From positions 1 through 64,000 of the forward strand of contig NZ_SCVH01000017.1 in NCBI RefSeq assembly GCF_004296935.1: a DNA stretch of 64,000 bases, in the 5' to 3' direction. Below the pieces are notes generated by a model, which searched no databases, had not been told where the DNA came from, and worked only from the letters and a program-made list of their open reading frames with translations. This DNA comes from Reyranella sp. (lineage in GTDB: Bacteria; Pseudomonadota; Alphaproteobacteria; Reyranellales; Reyranellaceae). The translations under genes and the position numbers were made by a program. Below are positions 46,948 to 54,933 of this stretch, in pieces; the stretch's first letter is position 1, and each line of letters opens with the position of its first letter.

Positions 46948-47948
46948 AGCGCCGTGCGCTGCTGGCCGGGGCGATCCTGATGCCCACGGCCGCGCGCGCG
47001 CAAAGCAAGCACCAGTCCAAGCCGGCGGCGAAGAAGCCGCCGCCGCCTCCGCCCCCGCGCGAGGCGAAAACCCAGCTGGTCGACTTCAACGCCTCGCCGT
47101 TTCCCTATCGCGGCTTCATTCCCAACACGACCAGACCCTTCCTCGACGCCCGCGACGGCAAGCGACGCGGCCACACGAGCCTGCGCGGCGATGTCTACTG
47201 GGAGGATGCGACCTACAGCGACCGTCGCTCGTTGCTCTATTTGCCACCGGGCTTCGATCCGGCGCGGCCGGTCCTGATCGTGCTTTATCTCCACGGCCAG
47301 GGCGCCACGCTCGAACGCGACGTGATGGTGCGTCAGGCCGTGCCGCGGCAGGTGGCCGACACGGGCCTCAACATCGCCCTGGTGGCACCGCAGCTCGCGC
47401 TCGACGCCGGCGATTCCAGCGCCGGCAATTTCTGGCGCGGCGGCCATTTCGCCAAATATCTCGACGAGGCCGCGGAACGGCTGATGCGGCTCTACGGTCA
47501 ACGCAGCGCCGGCCGCGGATTCAATCTCGCCTCGGTTGTGATCGTGGCCTACAGCGGCGGTTATCTCTCCGCCGCCTATGCGCTGGAGCGCGGTGGCGCC
47601 AACCATCGCATCAAGGGCGTGATCCTGATGGACGCGCTCTATGGCGACGAGGACAAGTTCGCCACCTGGTTCGCGGCGCGCCGGCGCCAGGCGTTTCTGC
47701 TGAGCGCCTACACCGACTCCACCAAGGAAGAGAACGCCACGCTCCAGGGCCTGCTGGCCAAGCGCCGCATTCCTTTTACCCGCAGCGTTCCCCGGACGCT
47801 GTCGCCCGGTACGGCGGCGTTCGTGGCCACCGGCGGCCTCGACATGCATGGCGATTTTGTTACGCGCGCGTGGCAGCCGGACCCGCTGGAAAAAGCGCTC
47901 TCCACGATTCCCGGCTACGCGCCGGTTCATGCTAAAAAGGGCGCATGA
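46944..47948 (+). CDS. Exported alpha/beta-hydrolase-like protein with Pro-rich linker
   Basis: 334 aa, GTG start overlapping the previous stop. VKRRALLAGAILMPTAARAQ is a short twin-arginine-like signal; residues 32-38 are a run of prolines after a Lys-rich stretch. The core has LYLHGQGA on the oxyanion side, a likely nucleophile Ser204 in VAYSGGY and a late His in LDMHGDF, consistent with an esterase or hydrolase. The stop overlaps the ATG of the HD-domain gene (ATGA). Confidence 0.75.
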   Translation: MKRRALLAGAILMPTAARAQSKHQSKPAAKKPPPPPPPREAKTQLVDFNASPFPYRGFIPNTTRPFLDARDGKRRGHTSLRGDVYWEDATYSDRRSLLYLPPGFDPARPVLIVLYLHGQGATLERDVMVRQAVPRQVADTGLNIALVAPQLALDAGDSSAGNFWRGGHFAKYLDEAAERLMRLYGQRSAGRGFNLASVVIVAYSGGYLSAAYALERGGANHRIKGVILMDALYGDEDKFATWFAARRRQAFLLSAYTDSTKEENATLQGLLAKRRIPFTRSVPRTLSPGTAAFVATGGLDMHGDFVTRAWQPDPLEKALSTIPGYAPVHAKKGA

Positions 47949-48508
47949 GCGATACCCCCGTGAGCGATCCTGTCCGCCAGGAACTTCTGGAAATCTTCGT
48001 CGGCCGCGCCACGCGACGCTATGGCTTGAGCGAGATCAACCAGCTTCAGCACGCGCTGCAGGCCGCGGCCCTGGCCGAGGCCGACGCGGCCACGCCCGCC
48101 ACCGTGCTCGCTTCGCTGCTGCACGATGTCGGCCACATGATCCACCACCTGGGCGAGGACCCGGCCGCGCGCGGCGTCGACGACGTGCACGAGGAACTGG
48201 GCGCCAAATGGCTGGCGGAGCGTTTCGGCCCCGCCGTCAGCGAGCCCGTGCGCCTGCATGTCGCCGCCAAGCGCTATCTCTGCACCATCGAGTCCGACTA
48301 TTTCGGCAAGCTCGCGCCCGACTCGGTGCGCAGCCTGGAACTGCAGGGTGGCCTGATGTCGGCCGACGAGATCGCGGCCTTCCGCGCCAATCCCTTCCAT
48401 GCCGAGGCGGTGCGTCTCCGGCGCTATGACGAGGAGGCGAAGGACCCGCAGGCGCAAACGCCGGATTTCGACCACTATCTGCGTCACCTTCCGACCTGCC
48501 GTAAGTGA
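47945..48508 (+). CDS. PhnZ-like HD-domain mixed-valence diiron oxygenase homologue
   Basis: 187 aa, family length. Compared with PhnZ, which cleaves 2-amino-1-hydroxyethylphosphonate, the iron ligands align: His36, His60-Asp61, His82, His105 and Asp161. Tyr26 matches the gating Tyr24, but the site of Glu27 is Ser29 with Glu30 adjacent, so substrate choice may differ. The HVAAKRYLC and MSADE segments are hallmarks of the phosphonate-operon HD family. No phosphonate genes (phnY, phnW) are in the window. Coupled by ATGA overlap to the exported hydrolase gene. Confidence 0.87.
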   Translation: MSDTPVSDPVRQELLEIFVGRATRRYGLSEINQLQHALQAAALAEADAATPATVLASLLHDVGHMIHHLGEDPAARGVDDVHEELGAKWLAERFGPAVSEPVRLHVAAKRYLCTIESDYFGKLAPDSVRSLELQGGLMSADEIAAFRANPFHAEAVRLRRYDEEAKDPQAQTPDFDHYLRHLPTCRK

Positions 48509-48514
48509 CTCTCT

Positions 48515-48832
48515 TTCTTCTCCTCCCCCGCTTCGCGGGTAGGGCTATCGCATATGATTTAAGGATCCCTCACTTCGTTCGGGATGACACCGTTCTCTGC
48601 ATCAGCGTACTGCGCAAATCCCAGCAATAGTGTCATCCCGAACGAAGTGAGGGATCCTTCGCTTCTGCTCAAAACGCGAGCTGCTACGACCTTTTAGGCC
48701 ATATGCGATAGCCCTAGCTTCGCGGGGGAGGTGTCCCCGAAGGGGACGGAGGGGTCATGAACCCCATACCTTTGCCTTCGACCCCTCCGGCCCTGCGGGC
48801 CACCTCCCCCGTATGACGGGGGAGGAGAATGA
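48515..48832. repeat. Opposed REP-like units interrupted by a MITE-like insertion
   Basis: The gap between the HD gene and the dehydratase gene (341 bp) holds no gene. It contains a first, inverted REP-like unit split by the 177-bp element at 48540-48716 and a second unit in plus orientation (48781-48832, ACCCCTCCGGCC... to GGGGGAGGAGAA). Removing the insertion and one target copy restores the hairpin CCCCCGC-TTC-GCGGGGG. Confidence 0.82.
48540..48716. mobile_element. MITE-like element with 17-bp terminal inverted repeats and 10-bp target duplication
   Basis: 177 bp bounded by perfect 17-bp inverted repeats starting TAGGGCTATCGCATATG (48540-48556 and 48700-48716). The 10-bp direct repeat GCTTCGCGGG flanks it at 48530-48539 and 48717-48726. 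Inside lies a second, perfect 30-bp inverted repeat (48561-48590 and 48630-48659), a palindrome of the GGATCCCTCACTTCG type that is familiar from many bacterial genomes. There is no transposase gene, so it must have moved in trans. The parental IS family is not identified; a 10-bp duplication limits the candidates. Confidence 0.88.
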
Positions 48833-48849
48833 GATGAAAAGAACGTGAA

Positions 48850-49773
48850 ATGATCTCCCGTACCGACGTCGAGGCCGCCTGGGGCCTCATCCGCCCGCAT
48901 GTGCGCCGCACGCCCGTGATCGAGCTCGCATCGGGTGCACTCGGCATCGCCGCACCACTGGCACTGAAACTGGAATCGCTGCAGCTCAGCGGCTCGTTCA
49001 AGGGGCGGGGCGCCTTCCACAAGCTGCTGGCCTCCAAGGTCCCTGATGCCGGCATCGTCGCGGCCTCGGGCGGCAACCACGGGGCCGCCGCGGCCTATGC
49101 CGCCCGGGCGCTGGGCCACAAGGCCGAGATCTTCGTGCCCACCGTCGCCTCACCGACCAAGGTGGCGCGGCTGAAAACCTACGGCGCGGTCGTCCATCAG
49201 ATCGGCGCCGTCTATGCCGAGGCGCGGGCCGCCTCGGAGAAGCGCGCGGCCGAGACCGGCGCGCTGATCGTGCCGGCCTATGAAGACCCGGTGGTGTTCG
49301 CGGGCGCGGGCAGCGTCGCGCTGGAATTCGCCGAACAGGCCAAATTCGACACGCTGCTGGTCGCGGTGGGCGGCGGCGGCCTGATCGCCGGCTGCGCCGC
49401 GGCCATCGGTGCCGCGACCAGGATCGTGGCCGTCGAGACTGAAGGCACGCCGACGCTGCACGAGGCGCTGAAGGCTGGCCGGCCGGTCGACGTCAAAATC
49501 TCCGGCATCGCTGCCGATGCGCTGGGCGCCAGCCGCATCGGGGTGCCCAACTTCGAGGTGGCGCAGAAGCTGGTGCGAGACTCGGTGCTCGTCAGCGACG
49601 ACGCCGTTCGTGCCGCCCAGCGCGCGCTGTGGGAAGAACTGCGCATCGTGGCCGAGCCGGCCGGCGCCACCGGCCTCGCGGCGTTGATGGCCGGTGCCTA
49701 CAAGCCGGTGGCGGGCGAGCGGGTGGCGACGCTGGTCTGCGGCGCCAACACCGATCCCGGATCGGTGGTTTGA
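48850..49773 (+). CDS. Threonine/serine dehydratase, catalytic domain only
   Basis: 307 aa. PLP-dependent fold II enzyme: Schiff-base Lys51 in SGSFKGRGA, ASGGNHG substrate loop and phosphate-binding VGGGGLIAG. It lacks the C-terminal ACT regulatory domain of biosynthetic IlvA, so it is closer to catabolic dehydratases or serine racemase. It should release ammonia from threonine or serine. The start lies 10 nt after a GAGATGA/GAACG region with only a weak ribosome site. RNA element copy 2 begins 25 nt after its stop. Confidence 0.9.
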   Translation: MISRTDVEAAWGLIRPHVRRTPVIELASGALGIAAPLALKLESLQLSGSFKGRGAFHKLLASKVPDAGIVAASGGNHGAAAAYAARALGHKAEIFVPTVASPTKVARLKTYGAVVHQIGAVYAEARAASEKRAAETGALIVPAYEDPVVFAGAGSVALEFAEQAKFDTLLVAVGGGGLIAGCAAAIGAATRIVAVETEGTPTLHEALKAGRPVDVKISGIAADALGASRIGVPNFEVAQKLVRDSVLVSDDAVRAAQRALWEELRIVAEPAGATGLAALMAGAYKPVAGERVATLVCGANTDPGSVV

Positions 49774-49798
49774 CAGCACTGCAAGCAGCACCGGCAAT

Positions 49799-49828
49799 TT
49801 GCAAGTTCAGCAGGTTTTAGGCTATATT
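49799..49828 (+). promoter_or_regulatory. Possible promoter at the start of RNA element copy 2
   Basis: TTGCAA (49799-49804), an 18-nt spacer and TATATT (49823-49828). Matching geometry exists in copy 1 with TAGTTT. If real, transcription would start about 10 nt later and cover the stem regions. Confidence 0.4.
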
Positions 49829-50247
49829 TCCTGTAGGCTGGCGCTTGGACTGCGCCGGCCGTTTCTTTGGCATGACCCGCCCGCGCACGCCGCGGGTACG
49901 ACGCAAAATGAGCGTGAGGGTGCAGCCGCCACGGGTCCTGACCCATGGACAGTCCCAAAAATGACCCCGTCTCAACGCCACGCCGAATAACGACGTGCGA
50001 ACAGACACTTGAACGACGCCTGGACACAGGTGCGCCGGGGCATGCGTTATCAAAGAAATCCGGGAGTCGCGTAAAAGCCTATGAAATAGGGCTTATCCCG
50101 AAGTCTGGCCCAACGCGGGGCTCAACACGCGCGCGTTTCAGGTGGGCCCAATGAGTGGGCGAAAAGACTGGATTTATTGGCTTTCCGGCGCGCGGACGGC
50201 CGAAAATCTTGCCGCCGATCTGGGCCAATTTTCGCGCGTTGGGCCAG
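49799..50247 (+). ncRNA. Candidate structured RNA element, copy 2
   Basis: Gene-free stretch homologous to 17515-17926 over about 49799-50216. Conserved blocks occur in the same order. Compensated stems: CCACGGGT/ACCCATGG (49929-49948, one C-A mismatch), AAGCCTAT/ATAGGGCTT with a one-base bulge at the same place as copy 1 (50075-50094), GGCCCA/TGGGCC (50107-50148) and CCAAT/ATTGG (50148-50180). GCTGGCGC pairs with GCGCCGGC around the fixed loop TTGGACT. A tail unique to this copy can pair CTGGCCCAACGCG (50105-50117) with CGCGTTGGGCCAG (50235-50247), 13 bp, competing with the local stem. Like copy 1 it lies between convergent genes. Confidence 0.65.
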
Positions 50248-50262
50248 CGTCGACGCGTGACC

Positions 50263-50811
50263 CTAGCGCGTGACCTCGGTCACCACGGCGCGGTTGGCTT
50301 TGCTGCCGTCGCTGAAGTCGTAGCGGATGGCGAACTTGTCGGCGGGCGAGATCCACCAGCGCGAGACCGAGCGCTGGCCCTTGTCGCCATGCTCGTTCAT
50401 CTCGATCACGAAGGTGTCGATCATCTTGTCCTGGGGGCCGGTGCGCTTCTCGGTGCGCACGACCGTGAGCGTATAGTTCCAGGTGCTGCCGCCCACGCTG
50501 TAGCGCGCCTCGATCTTCCTGCCGACTTCCAGCGGCCACAGGCGCTCGGGCCGGAGTGCCGCGATATAGGCCGAGGTGTCGGCGCCGTCCGGCGAGGGAT
50601 TGTCGAACAGGAGCGCGCGCAGCTTGAAGGGCTTGCCGCCCAAGCGGTCCATGTTGCAGTCCACGCCATCGCGGCCGCGCGAGGTGACTTTGACGCCGCT
50701 GTCGTAAGTGAAGGTCGTGCCGGGATCGGGACAGTCGAACGCCATCGTCTGGGCGGCGGCGATCCCGGACGAGAACAGAAGCGTGGCGAGGACGAGGGAA
50801 GAAAGGCGCAT
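50263..50811 (-). CDS. Exported protein of unknown function
   Basis: 182 aa from MRLSSLVLA; MIGPKP six codons upstream (50829) is an alternative start. Signal peptide to about residue 20 (GIAAAQ). Two cysteines in the mature part (FDCPDPG, DGVDCNMD) may form a disulfide. The rest is beta-rich with WNYTLTVVRTEKR and WWISPADKFAIRYDF, like secreted single-domain proteins of unknown role. Likely the last gene of the minus-strand operon, 32 nt after the thioesterase gene. Confidence 0.7.
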   Translation of the reverse strand: MRLSSLVLATLLFSSGIAAAQTMAFDCPDPGTTFTYDSGVKVTSRGRDGVDCNMDRLGGKPFKLRALLFDNPSPDGADTSAYIAALRPERLWPLEVGRKIEARYSVGGSTWNYTLTVVRTEKRTGPQDKMIDTFVIEMNEHGDKGQRSVSRWWISPADKFAIRYDFSDGSKANRAVVTEVTR

Positions 50812-50843
50812 CGGCTTGGGCCCGATCATAGCCGAACCTTGGG

Positions 50844-51272
50844 TCAGCCGGCCAACGTCGAGTAGGTGGCGCGGCCGACGGCGACCAGCGCCTTCTGGTC
50901 GTTGAACATGTCGACATCGACCAGGCCGACGCTCTTGCCGGCGCGGCGCACGCGCGCCGTGGTGGTGAGCGCCGTCTTGATCGCCGGCCTGAGATAGTCG
51001 ACGCGGAAGTTGATGGTCGGCAGGCCGCGGCGCAGCGCCATGATCAGCGCGTAGTCGCCGACGGTATCGATGATCGCGGCGATCGGCCCGCCATGCCACT
51101 GGCCGGTGCCCTTGCCGCGTTCGAATTCCGGCCGCATGGCGCAGCTCATGGTGACCAGCTCCCTGGCCGGATCGGCCTCGGTGACTTTCAGGCCGAGGAA
51201 GGCGATGAAGGGCGAATTGTCGAGCATCGCCTGCAGTTCGTCCCCGCTCAGGGGCTTTGGCGCGTCGGTCAT
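50844..51272 (-). CDS. PaaI-type hotdog-fold thioesterase
   Basis: 142 aa. Hotdog fold with WHGGPIAAIIDTVGDYA (about 59-75), where HGG and the following Asp are the PaaI-branch active-site elements. It should release CoA from aromatic or medium-chain acyl-CoA. Its ATG overlaps the stop of the dehydrogenase gene (ATGA), so the enzymes are made together. Confidence 0.9.
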   Translation of the reverse strand: MTDAPKPLSGDELQAMLDNSPFIAFLGLKVTEADPARELVTMSCAMRPEFERGKGTGQWHGGPIAAIIDTVGDYALIMALRRGLPTINFRVDYLRPAIKTALTTTARVRRAGKSVGLVDVDMFNDQKALVAVGRATYSTLAG

Positions 51273-52282
51273 GGCGCCACCACGATCTTGCCGAAGACTT
51301 CCCGGTCCTCGATGACACGCAAGGCTTCGCGCGCCTCCTCGAGCCTATAAATCTTGTCGACCAGCACCTTGAGCTTGCCCTGCTGGACCATTTCCAGGAG
51401 CGTCACGATGTCGGAGCGCGCCCAGCCGTTGGAGCCCAGCACCTTCAGCTCGAAGGTCCAGATGAAGCGGATGTCCTCCTGCGGGTCGTAGCCTGCGGTG
51501 GCGCCGCAGGTCAGCAGGCGGCCGCCCACCTTCAGGCACTTCATCGACTTCACCCAGGTGTCGCCGCCGGTGTAGTTCACCACCACGTCGACGCCCTGAT
51601 CGGTGCCGGCGCCGCGCCGCGTCGGCTTGCCGTACATCGCGAAGACTTCCTTCATGAAGTCCTTCTCGACGTAGTTGATGGTCTTGTCGGCGCCGAGTGC
51701 CGCCAGGCGCTTGGCCTTGGCGTCGGTGCCGGCACAGGCGATCACCTCGGCGCCGGCGATCTTGGCGAGCTGCACGCAGCACACGCCGACGCCGCCCGAG
51801 GCGCCCAGGATCAGCACTTTCTCGCCCGCGGCGACATGGCCGTTGGTGCGCATCATGCGCAGCGCCGTGCCGTAGGCGACGGGCAGCGCGGCGGCGTCGG
51901 AGAACGACACGCCCTCGGGTATCTTGACGAGTTGATGGGCTTTGGCGCGGCAAAGCTCGGCCAGGCCGCCATGGATGGTCTCGCCCATCAGGCCGCCCTC
52001 GATCCGGTTGATCGGATCGACCAGGACGCGGTCGCCCTTGCGCCAACCGGTCACGCCGGCGCCGACTTCGGCGATTTCGCCGGCGACATCGAGGCCCATG
52101 ATGCAGGGCATCGGCACCTTGATGCCGGGCATGCCGCGGCGGGTGAAGACGTCGTGGTAGTTGAGCGACGCCGCCTTCACGGCAACGATCACGTCGCCCG
52201 GGCCGGGCTGGGGATCGGGGAAGTCGGTCTCGAAATTCAGGCGGTCCGGTGCGCCATGCTCGCGGACGACAGCAGCTTTCAT
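51269..52282 (-). CDS. Quinone oxidoreductase-like medium-chain dehydrogenase
   Basis: 337 aa MDR-superfamily protein. N-terminal GroES-like domain (MGLDVAGEIAEVGAGV) and Rossmann domain with LGASGGVGVCCVQLAK. The four structural-zinc cysteines of alcohol dehydrogenases are missing, so it is of the zinc-independent quinone-reductase or enoyl-reductase type. It lies 2 nt after the ligase gene and overlaps the thioesterase gene, consistent with reduction of a CoA-bound intermediate. Confidence 0.88.
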   Translation of the reverse strand: MKAAVVREHGAPDRLNFETDFPDPQPGPGDVIVAVKAASLNYHDVFTRRGMPGIKVPMPCIMGLDVAGEIAEVGAGVTGWRKGDRVLVDPINRIEGGLMGETIHGGLAELCRAKAHQLVKIPEGVSFSDAAALPVAYGTALRMMRTNGHVAAGEKVLILGASGGVGVCCVQLAKIAGAEVIACAGTDAKAKRLAALGADKTINYVEKDFMKEVFAMYGKPTRRGAGTDQGVDVVVNYTGGDTWVKSMKCLKVGGRLLTCGATAGYDPQEDIRFIWTFELKVLGSNGWARSDIVTLLEMVQQGKLKVLVDKIYRLEEAREALRVIEDREVFGKIVVAP

Positions 52283-52284
52283 TG

Positions 52285-53784
52285 TCACACGTCTCCAGTG
52301 GGAATCTGTCGGGCAAGCACGCGCTTGTCGATCTTGTTGGTGCCGGCGAGCGGCATCTCGTCGACGAAGAAGACGCGGCGCGGATGCTGATAGGCGGGCG
52401 CATTGGCCAGCGCGTAGGTCTTGATGGCCTGTTCGTCGAGGTCGGTTCCGTTCGTCCGCACCACGAAGGCGATCGGCTTGTGGCCCTTCAGCTCGTCGGG
52501 GACGGCGATGACGGCTGCCTGATGGATGCCGGGATGACGCTCCAGCATCTTCTCGACCTCGCCGGGATAGATGTTCTCGCCGCCGCAGACGAACATGTCG
52601 TCGACGCGGCCGACGAAGTAGAAGAAGCCGTTCCCGTCGCGGCGGAACACGTCGCTGGTGCGGTAATAGCCGTCGGGCGTCATCGCCCTGGCCGTGACCT
52701 CGGGCAGCTTGTGATAGTGCGTCATCAGCGCGCCGCACTTCATCTCGAGCGCTCCCTCGTCCTCTACTTCCCGGCCGTCGCGCACCAGGCGGAGCTGTAC
52801 CTCGGGATGCGGATAGCCGGTCGAGAGTTCGGGCTGCGGGATGCCCTTGGGGTGCGGCCCGAAGACGACGGGCCCCGCTTCGGTGGTGCCGTAGCCGTTG
52901 CTGATCACCGCCTTGGGAAACACGGCGCGCACCTGGTCGATCAACGCCTGGGTGATCGGCGCCGAGCCCATGCGCACGGCCTCGACTGCCGACAGGTCGT
53001 GGCTGGCCAGCAGCTCGCGCTCGCGCAGCAGCATGGCGATCATGGTCGGCACCGAGGTGAGGAAGGCCACGCGATGCCGGGCAGCAGCCTCGACATAGCC
53101 CCTGGTCGTGAACTGCGGCAGCAGCACGACGGTATCCCCGTGCGAAAAGGTGGTCTGGCACATGGCGAGACCGTTCATGTGATAGAGCGGCGCGGCGATC
53201 AGGGCGCGCTGGCCGAGCGGCGCTGCGCGCCGTGTCCGCTGGCTGATCGCCCAGAGGTGGGAATAGTGCGACAGCACCACGCCCTTGGGCCGCCCGGTCG
53301 AGCCCGAGGTGTAGAGGAACAGCGCCGGTTCGCCGGGCTGCATCTTGATCGGCGCGAACGGCCCCTCATCCAAGAGGGCGGGGAAGTCCTTGTCGAAGGA
53401 GATCTTGGGGACGCTGTCGGGGGCCAATGGCAGGCGCGCGTCGTCGCCGATCACCAGCTTGGCGTCGCAGTCACCCACGATGTAGGCCACCGTCTCGGCC
53501 GGCAGCTTGTAGTTCACCGGCACGGAGACGAGGCCCGCCTGCATGGTGCCGAGGAAGGTGAGCAGAAATTCAGCGCGGTTGGCGGACAGGATGGCGACGC
53601 GGTCGCCGCGCTTCAGGCCGCGCTTCAGGAGGCCACGGGCCACCGCACCGCTCAGCCGCCGGATGTCGGCATAGCTGTACGTCCGGTCGCTCCCGTTGCC
53701 GCCGGCGTCGATCAGCGCCAGCGCCTCGCCCGGCACGTCGCGCGAGATGGCATCGCCCTGGTTGTCGTAGGGGATCTCGACCAT
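52285..53784 (-). CDS. Acyl-CoA ligase (class I AMP-forming)
   Basis: 499 aa. YTSGSTGRPKG ATP motif, YGTTEAGP, YRTSDVFRRD hinge and the A10 lysine in LAGTNKIDKRVL. The N-terminus lacks the extended segment of long-chain enzymes, so medium-chain, cyclohexane- or aryl-carboxylates are likelier substrates. Second gene of a tight operon: it begins immediately at the end of the VOC gene and is 2 nt from the dehydrogenase gene. Confidence 0.9.
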   Translation of the reverse strand: MVEIPYDNQGDAISRDVPGEALALIDAGGNGSDRTYSYADIRRLSGAVARGLLKRGLKRGDRVAILSANRAEFLLTFLGTMQAGLVSVPVNYKLPAETVAYIVGDCDAKLVIGDDARLPLAPDSVPKISFDKDFPALLDEGPFAPIKMQPGEPALFLYTSGSTGRPKGVVLSHYSHLWAISQRTRRAAPLGQRALIAAPLYHMNGLAMCQTTFSHGDTVVLLPQFTTRGYVEAAARHRVAFLTSVPTMIAMLLRERELLASHDLSAVEAVRMGSAPITQALIDQVRAVFPKAVISNGYGTTEAGPVVFGPHPKGIPQPELSTGYPHPEVQLRLVRDGREVEDEGALEMKCGALMTHYHKLPEVTARAMTPDGYYRTSDVFRRDGNGFFYFVGRVDDMFVCGGENIYPGEVEKMLERHPGIHQAAVIAVPDELKGHKPIAFVVRTNGTDLDEQAIKTYALANAPAYQHPRRVFFVDEMPLAGTNKIDKRVLARQIPTGDV

Positions 53785-54627
53785 CTACTCGACGAACTCC
53801 AGAACGGCGTTGAAGGCCTGCTTGGCCGGGACGACGACGCGGTTCTTGTCCTGCACCACGCCCTCGATCTTGCCGGCGTGCAAGGCGCGGGCCGCCTTGG
53901 CGAGCGAGGTCGTACGGAAGCTGAGGCCGGCCATGTAAGCCTTGCGTCCCTCGGCTTCGGGGACAGAGGCGCCGAACTCGGCCTTGAGCGTCGGCTCGGT
54001 GACGATGTCGAAGCGCGAGTTGCCGACGATCACAGTCTTTCCGCCCGGGATATCGCGCACGCTGTCGGTGCCGAACATGTCGGCATAGAGCTTGGCCGCC
54101 GCCGCCGGATCGGGCTCGACGATCAGGGCGCGGGCCACGGCCACGGTGCCGTTGGCGTGATGGCGCCATTCGTCGCGCCACACCAGCTCGCGCGTGAAGT
54201 GATGACAGTAATAGATGCGGCCATAGGGCACGACGCCAGCCTTCATGCGCACCGTGCGGAAGCGGGCGTCATATTCCTTGCCACCGATCTTCACCGGCCG
54301 CGTGAACTCGACCGGCGGGTCGAAGGGCAGGTTGGCCTTGGCGAGGGCGGCGTAGGTGACGGCCGAATCCTCGGAGCCGAACACCAGGCCGTTCAGGCCG
54401 GCGGAATAGGTGAGGAGGTCGAGGCGGCCCGAGGAGGCGCTCTTGGGAATGGCGATCAGCTCGAGGTAGTCGGTGCCGAACATGGCGAGGTGGTTCATCG
54501 AGCCCAGCGAATGGTAGCCGCGTTCGGTGAGCGTGAAGCCCAGCCGGCGGTAGACGTCGGCAGCGCGGTCCATGTCGTCGCGCGCGTTGATGACGACGTG
54601 ATCGAGCGTTGGCACGGGCAAAGTCAT
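53785..54627 (-). CDS. Glyoxalase-like (VOC, Glyoxalase_3-type) protein
   Basis: 280 aa, twice the size of a single VOC module. Opening LDHVVINARDDMDRAADVYRR is split here only for reading (18 residues or fewer per motif: LDHVVINARDDM and YRRLGF). YLELIAIP closes the first module. A second weaker module begins near VAVARALIVEPDP and contains FRTTSLAKAA. Proteins of this type are unassigned. First gene of the operon with ligase, dehydrogenase and thioesterase; GAGGGG precedes its ATG. Confidence 0.82.
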   Translation of the reverse strand: MTLPVPTLDHVVINARDDMDRAADVYRRLGFTLTERGYHSLGSMNHLAMFGTDYLELIAIPKSASSGRLDLLTYSAGLNGLVFGSEDSAVTYAALAKANLPFDPPVEFTRPVKIGGKEYDARFRTVRMKAGVVPYGRIYYCHHFTRELVWRDEWRHHANGTVAVARALIVEPDPAAAAKLYADMFGTDSVRDIPGGKTVIVGNSRFDIVTEPTLKAEFGASVPEAEGRKAYMAGLSFRTTSLAKAARALHAGKIEGVVQDKNRVVVPAKQAFNAVLEFVE

Positions 54628-54933
54628 GCAGAATTCCCCTCGTCTCCCAGCGTCCCGCATCTTGGCACGCCGGGCGAGGAAATCATTTCCAGGATTTCGC
54701 GCAACGGGAGAATGACCGCCCAATGTCGACGGCGTCGTCATGTCGTCGATATCGGGTGGGCGGATGAATTTCCGAACAGGTCCGCGATTCGGCGCTGTGG
54801 CCGAACGCCCCCGGACCTGTGCCGCGCGATTCACCCAGGCCGTTGGCGACGCTGGCGAAATCGCCGCGAGCGGCACACGCCCCGGCACACCTGGCGACTT
54901 TTTGCGGCACGCTTCGTGTGCCGCTGCCGGTTG
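54628..54933. other. 306-bp intergenic region with no convincing gene
   Basis: It lies between the stop of ribA and the start of the VOC gene, both on the minus strand. One hairpin, GCGGCAC/GTGCCGC (54904-54924, 7-nt loop), is present close to the ribA stop, but on the ribA transcript it is followed by As, not Us, so it is a poor terminator. I see no riboswitch, promoter or conserved ORF. The region presumably holds the promoter of the VOC operon. Confidence 0.6.

Noticed and set aside
49799..50216. Identification of the element as RNase P RNA, tmRNA or a group II intron
   Set aside because: GGCTTATC recalls the 3' end of RNase P RNA, but the GAGGAAAGTC and ACAGA core motifs are missing. No resume codon or tag sequence, and no domain V hairpin or reverse transcriptase, is seen.
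54904..54924. Intrinsic terminator for ribA
   Set aside because: The hairpin is good, but on the ribA transcript it is followed by adenines rather than uridines.
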